From contig NC_087065.1 in assembly GCF_963678635.1 (NCBI RefSeq), positions 38,973,599 to 39,037,598 on the forward strand: a stretch of DNA of 64,000 nt, written 5' to 3'. Source of the stretch: Symsagittifera roscoffensis. Lineage: Eukaryota > Xenacoelomorpha > Acoela > Convolutidae. Below the pieces are notes generated by a model. The model did not search any database. It worked only from the letters and a program-made list of their open reading frames with translations, and was not told where the DNA came from. Positions 32,184 through 43,512 of this stretch are shown here, piece after piece (position 1 is the first letter of the stretch; each line of letters opens with the position of its first letter). Both the position numbers and the translations under genes were made by a program.

Positions 32184-33049
32184 TTGTTGTCTAAGCACCC
32201 TCAGCGAGTCAAATTTGCTGCTACAAAACAAGTAAATTTTGATAGTTTTTTGGTAGCCGAATTCGACCTATACAAAGCCATAATGTCATTTCCAAACGGA
32301 TCAACAGCAGTTCCGGATAAAGTGGTTCCTCAAACTTTTAAAAACCTTGCTAGTAGGTCGAATGGCAGTGCAGGACTTAATTTTTTGAAATCGCTTGCAA
32401 AGCTGATAAACCTCATTGGAGATGGCAAAACACCCGAACCCTTAAGACCTTTCTTTTTTGGCTCAAAGCTTATTGCCCTCATAAAGATAGACGCAGGGTT
32501 GAGACAATATGACATAGGCAACACGCTGAGACGCAATGCGTCTAAATACGCTGGCAGCAAGGCCCTCTCCCAGCGACAAAAAATTTCGGAAACCTACAGT
32601 TGGATGCGGCACCAAACGAGAAGCAGAAATAGCTGCACACTCCTTTCGAAACCTAATTGAGAGCGACGACAATCCAAAATTCACTATTCTTTTGAAGCTA
32701 GATTTTAAGAACGCCTTTAACTCTCTAAATAGAGAAACAATGCTGAATCAAGTTTTTCAAGTCGTCTTCAATTGTACAAATCCACCCATTGCGCGTATAG
32801 TAAACATAGTTACCTTTTTACGGAAGCTCTACCATAATGTCAGAAAACGGAATTCATCAAGGCGATCCTGAAGCCCCAGCCCTTTTTGCTGAAGCAATTC
32901 ATACACTAGTCAAACAGTTGGAGTCGCAAATGAATATCTGGTATTTAGATGATGAAAATTTAAACGACGTCTATAAGGTAGTACACCGGGACCTTAAAAA
33001 CATAGTGAAAATGGAACAACTTTACGGCCTGAGCTTGAACACTGAATAG
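32184..33049 (+). pseudogene. Reverse transcriptase of the non-LTR element, unit 1
   Basis: Three overlapping frames cover one RT domain with frameshifts. 32184-32660 holds the fingers part (FPNGSTAVPDKVVPQ, FFGSKLIALIKIDAGLR, IGNTLRR). 32536-32871 holds LKLDFKNAFNSLNRE with the first catalytic Asp. 32837-33049 holds GIHQGDPEAPALFAEAI and the active-site box WYLDDENL, then LYGLSLNTE. The D and YxDD residues are intact here, but the frame breaks rule out a working enzyme. The role in a live relative is target-primed reverse transcription of the element RNA. Confidence 0.8.
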
Positions 33050-33202
33050 AGCGAGCTTCGATTTTTGATACCGACTCCGAGTACAAGTATAATTCAATTT
33101 TAACACTTGATTCAGAGCTGAAAAAAATCTCGGATCATTGACAATCTAGACATCCATTATGGATTTAACTCCTGAAAATTGCCTTAGCATGCCAAAATTC
33201 CT

Positions 33203-33574
33203 TTGTTTTTGCGTACGAGACATTGTTTTTTGCAAAATGATTTTTTGAAACGCTACGAGAAACTAAGAAGAAATTCGTTATGCAAGGTGACTAATGTGAA
33301 ATTGGGTGATAACCAGTGTGTACCAGCAGTTCGTCCGGCAGCCGAAGGTGGCTTGGGTGTTTCTTCCGCTCGCCTACTAGCTCTACCAGCTTTCTTAGCC
33401 TCAGCATTAGGAGCAAAAAATGCCCTAAGGGAAGGTTATGGTTTGGAGCTTGCGGATGGAATCTATGATGATGCACTTAAGTGGTTGTTTCATATTGGAA
33501 AAATTGAAATGGATCCAACAAACGAAATCCAAAAAAATACACTCTATCATCTAAGTTCATTACTCATATATTGA
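33203..33574 (+). pseudogene. RT C-terminal region of the non-LTR element, unit 1
   Basis: A frame of 123 codons with PAVRPAAEGGLGVSSARLLA, LPAFLASALGAKNAL and DALKWLFHIGKIEMDP, the region downstream of the palm in this RT family. It ends within a few codons of the unit junction at 33538, where the coding sequence is cut and the next leader begins (IQKN followed by leader-encoded residues). Confidence 0.7.
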
Positions 33575-35066
33575 CAACGGCTCTAAAAGCAATCAAGTGA
33601 GATAATTAAGGTTTTTCTAGAAATTTAAAGAAGTAATTAGTCTTGACTGAAGCAGACTCATCAATTTGGACCATTAGGTCGCTTGATTGGTCAATTTTCC
33701 CAATCAAGATGTTCCTTGCATCAGTAGTAACACCTACGTTACCACTCTCGATGCTCTTTATCGAGAACAAGACAGGTCTGCTCGAATACTGACATCTCTA
33801 CGTTTTCAAGACAGCTCTAATCGAACAAAACTGCTCTAGCTTACTTTTCCAAGAGTTTTTCAGTACAAGAACAAGACAGCTCTACTCAAACATGACAGAT
33901 CTACTCGGATAATTTCAAACCTGATAATGGACAAGTGTACAAAAATGTTTGTAATTTATTATTTTAAATACCTCTACTTGAATAGTTTAATGATAGTTCA
34001 TATTGCGAACAGCTCGAATTTTTGGTCCCTTTTCTTGCACCTATGTTTTCGGTTCTTCTGATTGTCTGCCTTTTTATTTCATTGCTGCGACAACCTTGAG
34101 CATGAAATGGCCGATTTTAATTTTTCAAAAATACCTTTTCACCCCAAAACCAGATAAGCTTCAGGAAATGACCGACTGGCGCAACCCTTGCCATTAATGG
34201 CTAAATCTATGTTTATAGTTTCAAAAATGTCGTACAATTTCAAATGTATATAGTTTCAAAAGCCCTGTTTGTTCCAACTGTCGCCTAAGTCATATCGAAT
34301 AGTTTTTGGGTAAAAACATGGAAAAATTATAAGTTTTGGACAATAAGTGAAACTTTGAGCGGAAGAAATTAATACGGCCGATTTGCTAGCCTCAATTCAA
34401 TTTGGAAAAAATTTGTTGCCCGGGATAATTTGCAACGCATAATTAATTTGCTTTAAGCATTATGAATATGTTCTTCAAAGTGCGCATACTATAGTCCAGA
34501 ACATAGCCAATATGGCAGTTTTCAAATCCCAGAATTTCACAAACAAAATCGGAGGTGAAATATCTTTTTGAATTGGAACTCAGAAAGTGGATATCTTCAA
34601 TGGGGTATTCCTCGAAAAATGGAACACTAATAATAACCGAATTCAACCTTAAATATTTAATAATTCCAACTGAATTTCGGTAAATTTTTGTGACTTCTTC
34701 ATGACGTGTCACTTCCTTTTGGCCTAATTGTTGTGATAATCTTATTTAAAAGATTTGTTATGTTTGTGCCTGTTTGTCGAGCTCCCTTTGAGGGATTTCA
34801 GAGACAGGTCTGTCAAGTGGCTTTCTGGGGGGAAGGTGCAAAACTGAAACTGGCTTGAAGAGTCTGGTGGTGCACCGCTGGACCTACTGAGCTCGGGTGA
34901 GATTGTTCCTTGTTTCTGATTTTTGAATTCGATTTTAAAATTTAAATTAAATCAATTGACTTTTATTTGCTGATATATAAAATTCCCATTAACCGCTTAT
35001 CATTGGTTAGTTCAGTCCCCTAAAGTCCAGTCGAAATCCTTTTTCTTACTTTTACGCTGTGTCAAG

Positions 35067-35270
35067 ATGAGGAAAAACAACAAAGAGTGTACGAGCAAAG
35101 ATTGCTTAAAACCTTCACGCCTGATATATTGGATTAGATGTGATTGTTGTTCTAGTTGGTATTATATCAGTTTGTTAAATATTTCTCATAGAGACTCTAA
35201 GAAAACCCAATGGTTTTGTTGTCCTTTATGCCTTGATGTAAAATCTGTCGTTAAAGCAACAATAGGTTAG
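35067..35270 (+). pseudogene. PHD-like cysteine-rich ORF of the non-LTR element, unit 2
   Basis: Second copy of the finger ORF. ECTSKDCLK, WIRCDCCSSWYYISL and TQWFCCPLC are kept, and a TAG at 35268 (TAT in unit 1) truncates it after VKATIG. Downstream it keeps a 40-bp piece with a perfect palindrome (35386-35410) that unit 1 lacks. Confidence 0.6.
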
Positions 35271-35385
35271 GATTCAGTACCAGAAAAATATGTTAATACA
35301 GCCATCTCAAATGTCCGAGTACTCAAGACAGTACCAAAAGACTCGCGTGTTCCCCAGGCGGAAAATCTGTCAGACAAAATAAATG

Positions 35386-35410
35386 ACATCTTCTACAATG
35401 TAGAAGATGT
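35386..35410. repeat. Perfect 12-bp-arm palindrome, absent from unit 1
   Basis: ACATCTTCTACA (35386-35397), central A, TGTAGAAGATGT (35399-35410). The corresponding place in unit 1 (31889) has a clean deletion of about 40 bp that removes all of it. Confidence 0.95.
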
Positions 35411-35840
35411 TACAAAATGGCTTAATTTTTTAAACGTCTTTCTTGTTTTTTGGAGCAACCAAAAAGAAATGGACGCAAGCAGACCACAAGCATGAGTTCT
35501 CTGATTATTAAAAAATATCCGAGCAAATGACGTGTAATTTCCGAAATCCCATCGCCAAGTTTAAAGACCGCCCCTGAGTGACCTCGAGTGGAAAATAAAG
35601 CTAATAAGTAGTAAGCTCGATGAAGGAAAAACAAAGGAAGGACAAAGCTTGCTGCTTCGGATGACAAAATTGCTCTTTTTTCAACTGATGACTATCAAAA
35701 ATTGTTGTCTAAGCACCCTCAGCGAGTTAAATTTGCTGCTACAAAACAAGTGAATTTTGATAGTTTTTTGGTAGCCAAATTCGATCAATACGAAGCCAGA
35801 ATGTCATTTCACTAACGGATCAACAGCAGTTCCGGATAAA

Positions 35841-36570
35841 GTGGTTCCTCAAATTTTTAAAAACCTTGCTAGTAAGTCGAATGGCAGTGCAGGACTTAAT
35901 TTTTTGAAATCGCTTGCAAAGCTGATAAACCTCATTGGAGATGGCAAAACACCCGAACCCTTAAGACCTTTCTTTTTTGGCTCAAAGCTTATTGCCCTCA
36001 TAAAGATAGACGCAGGGTTGAGACAATATGACATAGGCAACACGCTGAGACGTATTGCGTCTAAATACGCTGGCAGCAAGGCCCTCTCCCAGCGACAAAA
36101 AAATTTCGGAAACCTACATTTAGATGCGGCACTAAACGAGAAGCAGAAATAGCTGCACACTCCTTTCGAAACATAATTGAGAGCGACGACAATCCAAAAT
36201 TCGCTATTCTTTTGAAACTAGATTTTAAGAACGCCTTTAACTCTCTAAATAGAGAAACAATGCTGAATCAAGTTTTTCAATTCGTCTTGAATTGTACAAA
36301 TCCACCCATTGCGCGTATAGTAAACCTAGTTACCTTTTTTACGAAAGCTCTATCATAATGTCAGAAAACGGAATTCATCATGGCGATCCTGAAGCCCCAG
36401 CCCTTTTTGCTGAAGCAATTCAGACACTAGTCAAACAGTTGGAGTCGCAAACGAATATCTGGTATTCAGATGACGGAAATTTAAACGACGACTATAAGGT
36501 AGTACACCGGGACTCTAAAATAATAGTGAAATCGGAACAATTTTACGGCCTGAGCTTGAACACTGAATAG
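35841..36570 (+). pseudogene. Reverse transcriptase of the non-LTR element, unit 2
   Basis: Fingers part in 35841-36152 (FFGSKLIALIKIDAGLR). The motif with the first Asp (LDFKNAFNSLNRE) is encoded at about 36215-36260 but in a closed frame. The palm end in 36292-36570 reads GIHHGDPEAPALFAEAI and WYSDDGNL, so the box is YSDD where unit 1 has YLDD. Frameshifts match those of unit 1 in part. Confidence 0.8.
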
Positions 36571-36815
36571 TGCGAGCTTTAATTTTTGATACCGACTCCG
36601 AGTACAAGTATAATTCAATTTTAACACTTGATTCAGAGCTGAAAAAAATCTCCAATCATTGACAACCTAGACATCCATTATGGTTTTTAACTCCTGAAAA
36701 TTGCCTTAGCATGCCAAAACTCCTTTATTTTTGCGTACGAGACCTTGTTTTTTGCAAAATGATTTTTTGGAACGCTACGAGAAACTAAGAAGAAATTCGT
36801 TATGCAAGGTGACTA

Positions 36816-37097
36816 ATGGTAAAATTGGGTGATAACCAGTGTTTACCAGCAGTTCGTCCGGCAGCCAAAGGTGGCTTGGGTTTTTCTTCCGCTCGCCTAC
36901 TAGCTCTACCAGCTTTCTTAGCCTCAGCATTAGGAGCAAAAAATGCCCTAAGGGAAGGTTATGGTTTGGAGCTTGCGGATGGAATCTATGATGATGCACT
37001 TAAGTGGTTGTTTCATATTAGAAAAATTGAAATGGATCCAACAAACGAAATCCAAAAAAATACACTCTATCATCTAAGTTCATTACTCATATATTGA
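36816..37097 (+). pseudogene. RT C-terminal region of the non-LTR element, unit 2
   Basis: 93-codon counterpart of 33203-33574, very similar from LGDNQC to the junction. It again stops just after the unit boundary at 37061. Confidence 0.7.
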
Positions 37098-38078
37098 CAA
37101 CGGCTCTAAAATCAATCAAGTGAGATAATTAAGGTTTTTCTAGAAGTTTAAAGAAGTAATTAGTTTTGACTGAAGCAGTTTTATCAGTTTGGACCATTAG
37201 GTCGCTTGATTGGTCGATTTTCCCAATCAAGATTTCCTTGCATCAGTAGTAACACTTACGTTACCACTCTCGATGCTCTTTATCGAGAACGAACAAGACA
37301 GCTCTGCTCGAATACTGACATCTCTACGTTTTCAAGACAGCTCTAATCGAACAAAACTGCTCTAGCTTACTTTTCCAAGAGTTTTTCAGTACAAGAACCA
37401 GACAGCTCTACTCAAACATGACAGCTCTACTCGGATAATTTCAAACCTGATAATGGACAAGTGTACAAAAATGTTCGTAATTTATTATTTTAAATACCTC
37501 TACTTGAATAGTTTAATAATAGTTCATATTGAGAATAGCTCGAGTTTTTGGTCCACTTTCTTGCACCTATGTTTTCGGTTCTTCTGATTGTCTGCCTTTT
37601 TATTTCATTGCTGCGACAACCTTGAGCATGAAATGGCCGATTTTAATTTTTCAAAAATACCTTTTCACCCCAAAACCAGATTAGCTTCAGGATATGACCG
37701 ACTGGCGCAACCCTTGCCATTAATGGCTAAATCTATGTTTATAGTTTCAAGAATGTCGTATAATAGGAAAAGCCCTGTTTGTTCCAACTGTCGCTTAAGT
37801 CATATCGAATAGTTTTTGGGTAAAAATTATGGAAAAATTATAAGTTTTGGACAATAAGTGAAATTTTGAGCGGAAGAAATTAATACGGCCGATTTGCTAG
37901 CCTCAATTCAATTTGGAAAAAATTTGTTGCGCTGGATGATTTGCAACGCATGAGTAATTTGCTTTAAGCATTATGAATAAGTTCTTCAAAGTGCGCATAA
38001 TATAGTCCAGAACATAGCCAATATGGCAGTTTTCAAACCCCAGAGTTTCACAAAAAAAATCGGAGGTGAAATATCTTT

Positions 38079-38960
38079 TTGAACTCAGGAAGTGGATACC
38101 TTCAATGGGGTATTCCTCGAAAACGGTGGTTTGAACTTGGAAAAATTGAAATGGCTCCGGAAAATGAAATGCAAAAACATTGGACGGAGCCAAATTTTGA
38201 CAGCGAAGCTGCGCACATGATTTTACGAATCGAACCAACGGACGTAAAAAGATTCAACGCGATCAAAGATAGATTTGGCTCCCGTTGGGTGAACGTCATC
38301 CCGTGCAAAAATTGAAGGCTAAAATTGTCAAACCAACGACTAAGAGTTGCAATACGACTTCGATTAGGCACAAAAACTTGCAAACGGCATAAATGTGTGT
38401 GCGGAAAAAACGTTACCGAAGATGGTGGGCATGGCTTTTCTTGCCCCAAAAGTGCAGAGAGATTCTCTATGCATTCAAATCTGAATGCCCTTATAAAGCA
38501 GAGTTTATCTTCTACTCACAATACGTCTATTTTAGAACCACGACACCTCTACAGGAACGATCAGAGGTGACCAGACGGTTTGATGCTCGTTCAATGGGTT
38601 ATTGCTAAGCAGCTCTTGTGGTATGTAACGGTAGTAGACTCCATAGCCTCTAGTAGGAGTAGCGCCGGATCTGTTTGTAACTGTTGAAGCGGATGAGCGA
38701 AAAAATGACGATTATAAAGACTTAATAGATGATGCGTACCTTTTTCAACCACTAGCTTTTGAGATTCAGGGCGCGGCCGGCCCCAGCACCTAATTTTTTC
38801 AGAGCAAGCTTTGTATGAACCTAAACATATGCACTGCAGAACCCAGATCAGGAAGCTTTTTAAAACAGAGAATCTCCCTATTAATACAGATTGAGAACGC
38901 CGCTTGCGTATTCGGAACAAAATATGACAAAACAACTTTCGATGAAACTTTTTTTTGTAA
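38079..38960 (+). pseudogene. Unit 3: RT tail, zinc motif and restriction-like endonuclease remnant
   Basis: After the leader, the sequence jumps to WFELGKIEMAPENEMQKHW (38130-38180) and then runs past the point where units 1 and 2 end. QRLRVAIRLRLGTKTCKRHK is followed by CVCGKNVTEDGGHGFSC (38390-38445): C-x-C...H-G-x-x-C, the zinc-binding motif of RLE-type non-LTR elements. Further on, across a stop and in the same phase, PDGLMLVQW and LLWYVTVVDSIASS (38550-38650) match the PD...D endonuclease pattern, with Tyr where Asp is expected. AYLFQPLAFEIQGAAGP follows at 38730-38790. It is the only copy with the element's 3' end. Confidence 0.7.
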
Positions 38961-39199
38961 CACAAATTCATTTGTATATTAGGTTTTCTCGTGTCGATTT
39001 GCGTGTTCTTATCGAAGAAAAATTACACGTATCGAGTGTAATTGTGAGCAAATCAACACTTATCATCTCCTTTTTATCATTAGCACTCAAAGGATAATGA
39101 TACAATGAGAATGATCATCTCCTTTTTTTTAATCAAAATCACTCAATTAACGCTGTAGAACTCGGGTCGCCTGATACCTCTGGACAAAAATTCAGGGTA

Positions 39200-39930
39200 T
39201 GGCCCAAGGGCCCAGGCGAGGTTCTGAGAAAAATAGTTGGCAAAACAGTCACCCAATGTATAAAATCAGTTCTTAAAAATCTCATAAAAAATTTCCAACT
39301 CTGCATAGGCCAGAAGTGTGGAATCGAATATGCTATCCACAGCTTGATGAACTAGTTTGAGAAACCGGAAACGGATGCCCTACTACTTATTGATGCACAA
39401 AATGCCTTCAACTCGCTCAATAGAGAACTTGCTTTAAAAAATGTAGAAATCCTTTGTCCGGCAATACATCATGCGCTGGCCAACTCATATAAATATCCCT
39501 CAAATTTATATGTCAATAACACGGTTTTGACATCTACCGATGACCGAAGCGCTGGCGGTGATCTTAAGAGCCTCCGCGCAATACTTGATAACCTGGATGT
39601 GCACGGAAAGGCTTTCGGATACAATGCGAAGCCTTCCAAGTGTCAACTCATAGTTAATGAAAACCGTCGTGAAAGCGCCATAAAAGTATTCGAAGGCACA
39701 AATATTACAAGGGTAGACGGTTTGAGAGTCCTTGGATCGGTTGTAGGAACACCATCAGCATGCGATAAATACATGGAAAGCAAAATTTAAAAGACAGCTA
39801 CCCATACTGAAAAGCTTTCCAAAATAGCTAAAACATCACCACAAAATGCGTACTCCTGCTACACAAAGAGTTCAAATAAATTAAGCTTTCTAAGCAGAAC
39901 AACCCCGAAAGCATTTAAGTAATTTCTAGC
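39200..39930 (+). pseudogene. Fragment of a second reverse transcriptase family
   Basis: In one phase with one stop: GEVLRKIVGKTV (39210-39245), LCIGQKCGIEYAIHSLM (39300-39345), ALLLIDAQNAFNSLNRE (39377-39430; first catalytic Asp), LYVNNTVLTSTDDRSAGGDL (39505-39565), FGYNAKPSKCQLIV (39615-39655), then LSKIAKTSPQNAYSCYTK (39815-39870). This is another invertebrate RT family with AQNAFNSLNR and DDxSAGG motifs. Between VLTS and TDDRSAGG the stretch with the QGDP motif and the tyrosine of the active-site box is missing, so the palm is internally deleted. The open frame 39527-39790 covers its second half. Confidence 0.65.
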
Positions 39931-40508
39931 AATTTCCAAGAATTTTGACTGGAATAAGTGATGAAGGGACCGCTGACTGTAATCTCGGTTACAATGATAT
40001 TTTTGACCTTCTGCTTCAAGATGTATGATATAGAGAAGTAATTAAAATATTGAAATTTGAATTTGTTTACTTCCAACTTAGCAGTGTCGTACTACAATAG
40101 AAAACAATTACGATAGTAGTCTACATCCAAGATAATGTTGGAGCACGTGAATCAGTCACCTGTCTGAACATTTGTTTTTCGTACATCTCAATCATATAAC
40201 TTTCAGTATCCATGAGACTTGTCAATTGCAATTTCTTACGTCACTCTATGCCTTAATAACACTTGCACATAATTTTGTTCATGTTAAAATTGTTATAGTT
40301 CTCGACATCTTAATTAGAACAGTACTGGCTACGTTTAAGCACCCGTTTTTCTTAAGTGTGCTAAATGAGTTTTTTTTGCGAACATGATAGATACGATAAC
40401 ACGGCCATCGTGGTTTTGGTCAAAATGTGTATTGTTAGGTCTTCTGTTTTTATTAGGCTTTTAATTTTTACAGATATCTTGTGGCAGTGTTAATTTCTGT
40501 TAAAGCCA
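39931..40508. other. Upstream region of AHSA1
   Basis: No gene of its own. The promoter of the next gene should be here, but no TATA box or initiator stands out. The last 60 bases before the ATG are AT-rich (TTTTTATTAGGCTTTTAATTT). Confidence 0.4.
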
Positions 40509-41289
40509 ATGGCTAAATGGGGAGAAGGAGACCCGCGTTGGATCGTCGAGGAGCGCCCTGACGCTACAAACGTAAATAACTGGCATTGGAAAGAAAAAGA
40601 CGCTACGATGTGGTCAAAGGAGAAACTGAAAGAACTGCTATCTGAATTGCAATTCGGAGATGATGCTGGCAATGCGTTGGAAGTAGAAGAAGTTAGCTTC
40701 GGAGACGAATGTGAAGCGGTGATAAACAATCGAAAGCAAAAACTTATCTTTCTTTATGAGTTCAATATTACGCTGAAGTCTACGGGTTATACGTCTGAAA
40801 ATGATAAAATCACAGGAAAAATTGAGATCCCGAATTTAGAACAGCAAGAACCTATTGAGGATGTAAATATTGATTTCATTCAGGAAACTCCAAAATCGAC
40901 AAACTCTCAATATTACGACTTCTTCAAAAGCAAAGTACGACCCTTTATTCGAGAGAAACTAAAGATGTATGTTACCATGCTAACTAAAGAGTACTCAAAA
41001 GGCCTTGTCCTGCCGACTAAGGAAGCAAAAATGACCGTCAATAAACCTGCGGGAGATAGTAAGAAGAGCACAATCGAAAGCCAAAAAGCTGATCAAAGCA
41101 ATGGCGTACAGACAGGATTGAAAATATCAACATTCAAAATAGAGTTGAAAGAAACATTTCAAGCAACGGCTCACGACATCTTGGAAGCTTTTCTTGATAA
41201 GCCACGCGTTGAGGCTTTTACTGGCACTGCTGCTCAAGTAGATAGAAGCAAAGGGGGTGCATTTGGTTTGTATGGAAAAAATATAACTG
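40509..41289 (+). CDS. AHSA1: AHSA1, exon 1: activator of HSP90 ATPase
   Basis: Co-chaperone that binds HSP90 and speeds up its ATPase cycle; cytosolic. Starts MAKWGEGDPRWIVEERPD, the strongly conserved animal Aha1 N-terminus, then NVNNWHWKEKDATMWSKEKL. The N-terminal Aha1 domain covers about residues 1-165 (INNRKQKLIFLYEF, GKIEIPNL), a linker rich in K, S and D follows (about 170-200), and the C-terminal START-like AHSA1 domain begins at about 205 (FKIELKETFQATAHDILEAF, RVEAFTG, GGAFGLYGKNITG). Without splicing the frame ends in TAG at 41294. The donor G|GTTAGT at 41289/41290 restores the family sequence. Exon 2 at 44547 completes 342 residues, close to the about 338 of the human protein. 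The isolated gene looks intact. Confidence 0.97.
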
Positions 41290-41390
41290 GTTAGTCATGT
41301 TTTGAAATTCGTCTCAGAGCTGTTGAACGGAGCCACATTTTCTCATTGTTGTTTTGTTTCTATGCTAGGTTCATTTGATGTACGAGTTAA

Positions 41391-43080
41391 TTACGCTTGT
41401 GGTTAGCAGGCGTGATCACATCGGAATATAGATTTTGTTTAGGTTAACAAATAGTTTAACACAATCACTTGAATCATTTTACCTTTGGCTCAAATGAAGT
41501 CAAAAGTCACACGTTAACTCGCGCATGCAGCGAAAATTTAACGCACCTACCTACAAAGACAAAGGTCAATGATTCGAAGCCGGCCAGGACCTGTTTTTTT
41601 TGTAAACGGAAAATTGTCCGCGCGTCGAAAAATCGTTACCCGACTTCTGTTTGTCTGCTTGTTTTTTGTCGGATTAAGTTGCCACAGCATCAAATTAGTT
41701 TGAAATTTAGGCAATTCTTACCTAAATTTAAAATAACTTCATTGTATTCCGGTTTTGTGCAAATGATTGACTGTCTTATAATCAGGAACTAGATTTTTCA
41801 GAATGCATGAAATTGATTATTTTTCCGGTAAAAATTGAGTTGTCGGACTTTCGCTTGTCTGTTCAATTTTTGTCGGCTTAGGTGCCATATCACGAGTTTT
41901 TCTTGTGCTGTATCCTAGTATCGTCGTAGTTGCAACTGCTGTTCATTGTAGTTTCAGGGGGGCCTGAAAACTTATTAGAGAATAATTTTTTTCGACTCAA
42001 CTGGTGTCTGCTCAAAGATGGTCGGCTTTGTTTTTGCTTCGTAAGTTTTGTTCTGTTGCTAATTTAAAATTCAAAAGTCTTTCTTGGTAAGTTTGCCCAG
42101 AATTTTTGTTTGTTAAAAGCTGTTATTATGAAAATGTATGGGATTTTTTTCTTTCAAAATTCTTAATTCTTGAAAACAACTTTCAGTAAAGGGGTATCAG
42201 TTGAAATACTGCCCAATCCCCTGCGCGCCGCATAATCTTGTTTCTTTTTCTTTACTTCAATGTCTACAGCTTTCGAAAAAGTCTGTGTGGAGAATATTTG
42301 ACCCACATTTTTGGATTTTTGTTTTTTTAATAACTACCCTCTCAAATCAAATATTTTGGGTTCAGTGAATAGAACGGGGTATGGGAAGTTTTGTTCATGT
42401 GATTTTTTGACCGTTTTTTGGACTTTTTTTGACTTTTCTCGAAAGCTATCCTCTCAATTCTGAGATTTTACGTGCAATGTAGAGCGCTGGTTATGGCAAG
42501 TTTTCTTGATTTAGCGGCCACTCCCAGTTTTGTTCACACAAAAAAGTTTTGTCACTCGGAAAAGTCAGTTTTTATTTATTTTTTATTCACTGTGAAATTT
42601 TGACTTCTCTCGAAAACTACCATTTTAATCTCGAAATTTAGGTTCAATCCAAATAACAGGTTGTGTGCATATCTTCTGCATAACTGGCTACGCCCATTTT
42701 TTTTTTTTACAAAAAGCTATGATTCTCGAAAAATCTATATTTTTGATTTGTTGACTGTATTTTGGGAAGTTTTTTGAGCGTTCTCGAAAACTATCCTTTC
42801 AATTCTTAGGTTAAGTGTTCAATTGAGAAACACGTTTTTGAGAACCTTCTCTGCTTAAGCGGCCATGGCCCAATGCAGAAAACTTTTTGAACTTTTGACC
42901 ATTGTTTAGAAATTTTTTTGACTTTTCTCTAGCTATCCTATCAAATCTGAAATGGAGAGTTCAATCGAAAGAACCGGAAGCGAGAGTTTTGCCAATAGAA
43001 GCCGCGATTCCCTATTTTTTGTTTAATTTCCTTGGGAAAGTTCCGTTTTATTAAAATTTTTCACTCCTCTCACTTATTTT
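41391..43080. repeat. Repeat element R, copy 1 (in the AHSA1 intron)
   Basis: Related in order and orientation to 45066-46850. Head: TAATTACGCTTGTGGTTAGC / TAATTACACTTGCGATTAGC. Middle: TTTTTTTCGACTCAACTGGTGTCTGCTCAAA / the same with GGCTCAACTAG, then GCTTCGTAAGTTTTGTTC. Tail: degenerate tandem units of about 110-170 bp (42330-42990), each with GACTTTTCTCGAAAACTATCC, TCAAATCTGAGATTT, GGTTCAAT and a GGGAAG...GCGGCCAC block. A part, 41570-42060, is also related to 57990-58480. No open frame or terminal inverted repeat is seen, so a non-autonomous element or composite repeat. Confidence 0.75.
41512..41600 (+). repeat. Possible tRNA-derived SINE segment
   Basis: GATTCGAAGCC (41570-41580) resembles a pol III B box and is followed by AGGACCTGTTTTTT, as at 43496. 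The A box is weak. Confidence 0.35.
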
Positions 43081-43311
43081 AGTAGAGAAACAACAGGTTT
43101 TGGGCAAAGTCCAATTTTTCAAACTTAGAATTTACCCATATCATCTTGCATTAACATAACAAGAAAAAATGCCGATCAGGTACCTTCAGCTTCAGTTGGG
43201 CCTCTAGATTTCTTTTATCGATACATACGAAAATTTTGGTTCACCTAGTTTTTTAAATATTTTTCTTTTTTTTTTTTGTTTTTTTTTGTGTTTGTGTTGT
43301 TTCGCAAGTGT

Positions 43312-43333
43312 GCGAAGCTCCGCTTCGCCTCTG
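43312..43333. repeat. Short hairpin GCGAAGCTCCGCTTCGC
   Basis: Palindromic GCGAAGC-TCC-GCTTCGC followed by CTCTG. Related copies at 44278 (partial), 49291 and 54961 (see finding). Confidence 0.8.
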
Positions 43334-43438
43334 TTCATGTTTGTTTTTGAAACATTTTTGGACGTTGATTGTACAACTTTAAAAATTGATTGAAAGAACA
43401 GTTTAACTTTTTCTTTATCAATTCAAGGAGTATTATGT

Positions 43439-43512
43439 GCATTTGGTGAAGTGGTAATACCCATGCTAGACGACGCAGCCCGGAAGTTCGATTCGAGTTA
43501 GGACCTGTTTTT
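43439..43512 (+). repeat. tRNA-derived SINE head
   Basis: TTGGTGAAGTGGTAATACC (43443-43461) gives an A box-like block and GTTCGATTCGAG (43487-43498) a B box. It is followed by AGGACCTGTTTTT, shared with the 41.58-kb copy. The anticodon region is not tRNA-like enough for a functional tRNA. Confidence 0.5.

Larger units (their letters stand above)
30068..38960 (+). mobile_element. Head-to-tail array of a non-LTR retrotransposon
   Basis: TACACTCTATCATCTAAG begins at 30068, 33538 and 37061, giving units of 3470 and 3523 bp, nearly identical. Each full unit has a leader of about 1.5 kb, a cysteine-rich finger ORF, broken reverse transcriptase and an RT C-terminal segment ending at ATCCAAAAAAA, where the next leader follows at once. 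Unit 3 is deleted from the leader (about 38125) to just before that point, but alone continues into the true 3' end with a zinc motif and endonuclease-like remnant. Both full units share stops and frameshifts, so the array grew after the element had decayed, or by duplication of a dead copy. Confidence 0.85.

Noticed and set aside
32330-32684. Minus-strand frames within array unit 1 (also 33291-33476, 35849-36160, 36775-36999)
   Set aside because: Antisense to the RT frames, repeated only because the array is repeated.
38591-38971. 126-codon minus-strand frame
   Set aside because: Lies opposite the endonuclease remnant, which explains the sequence; no domain of its own.
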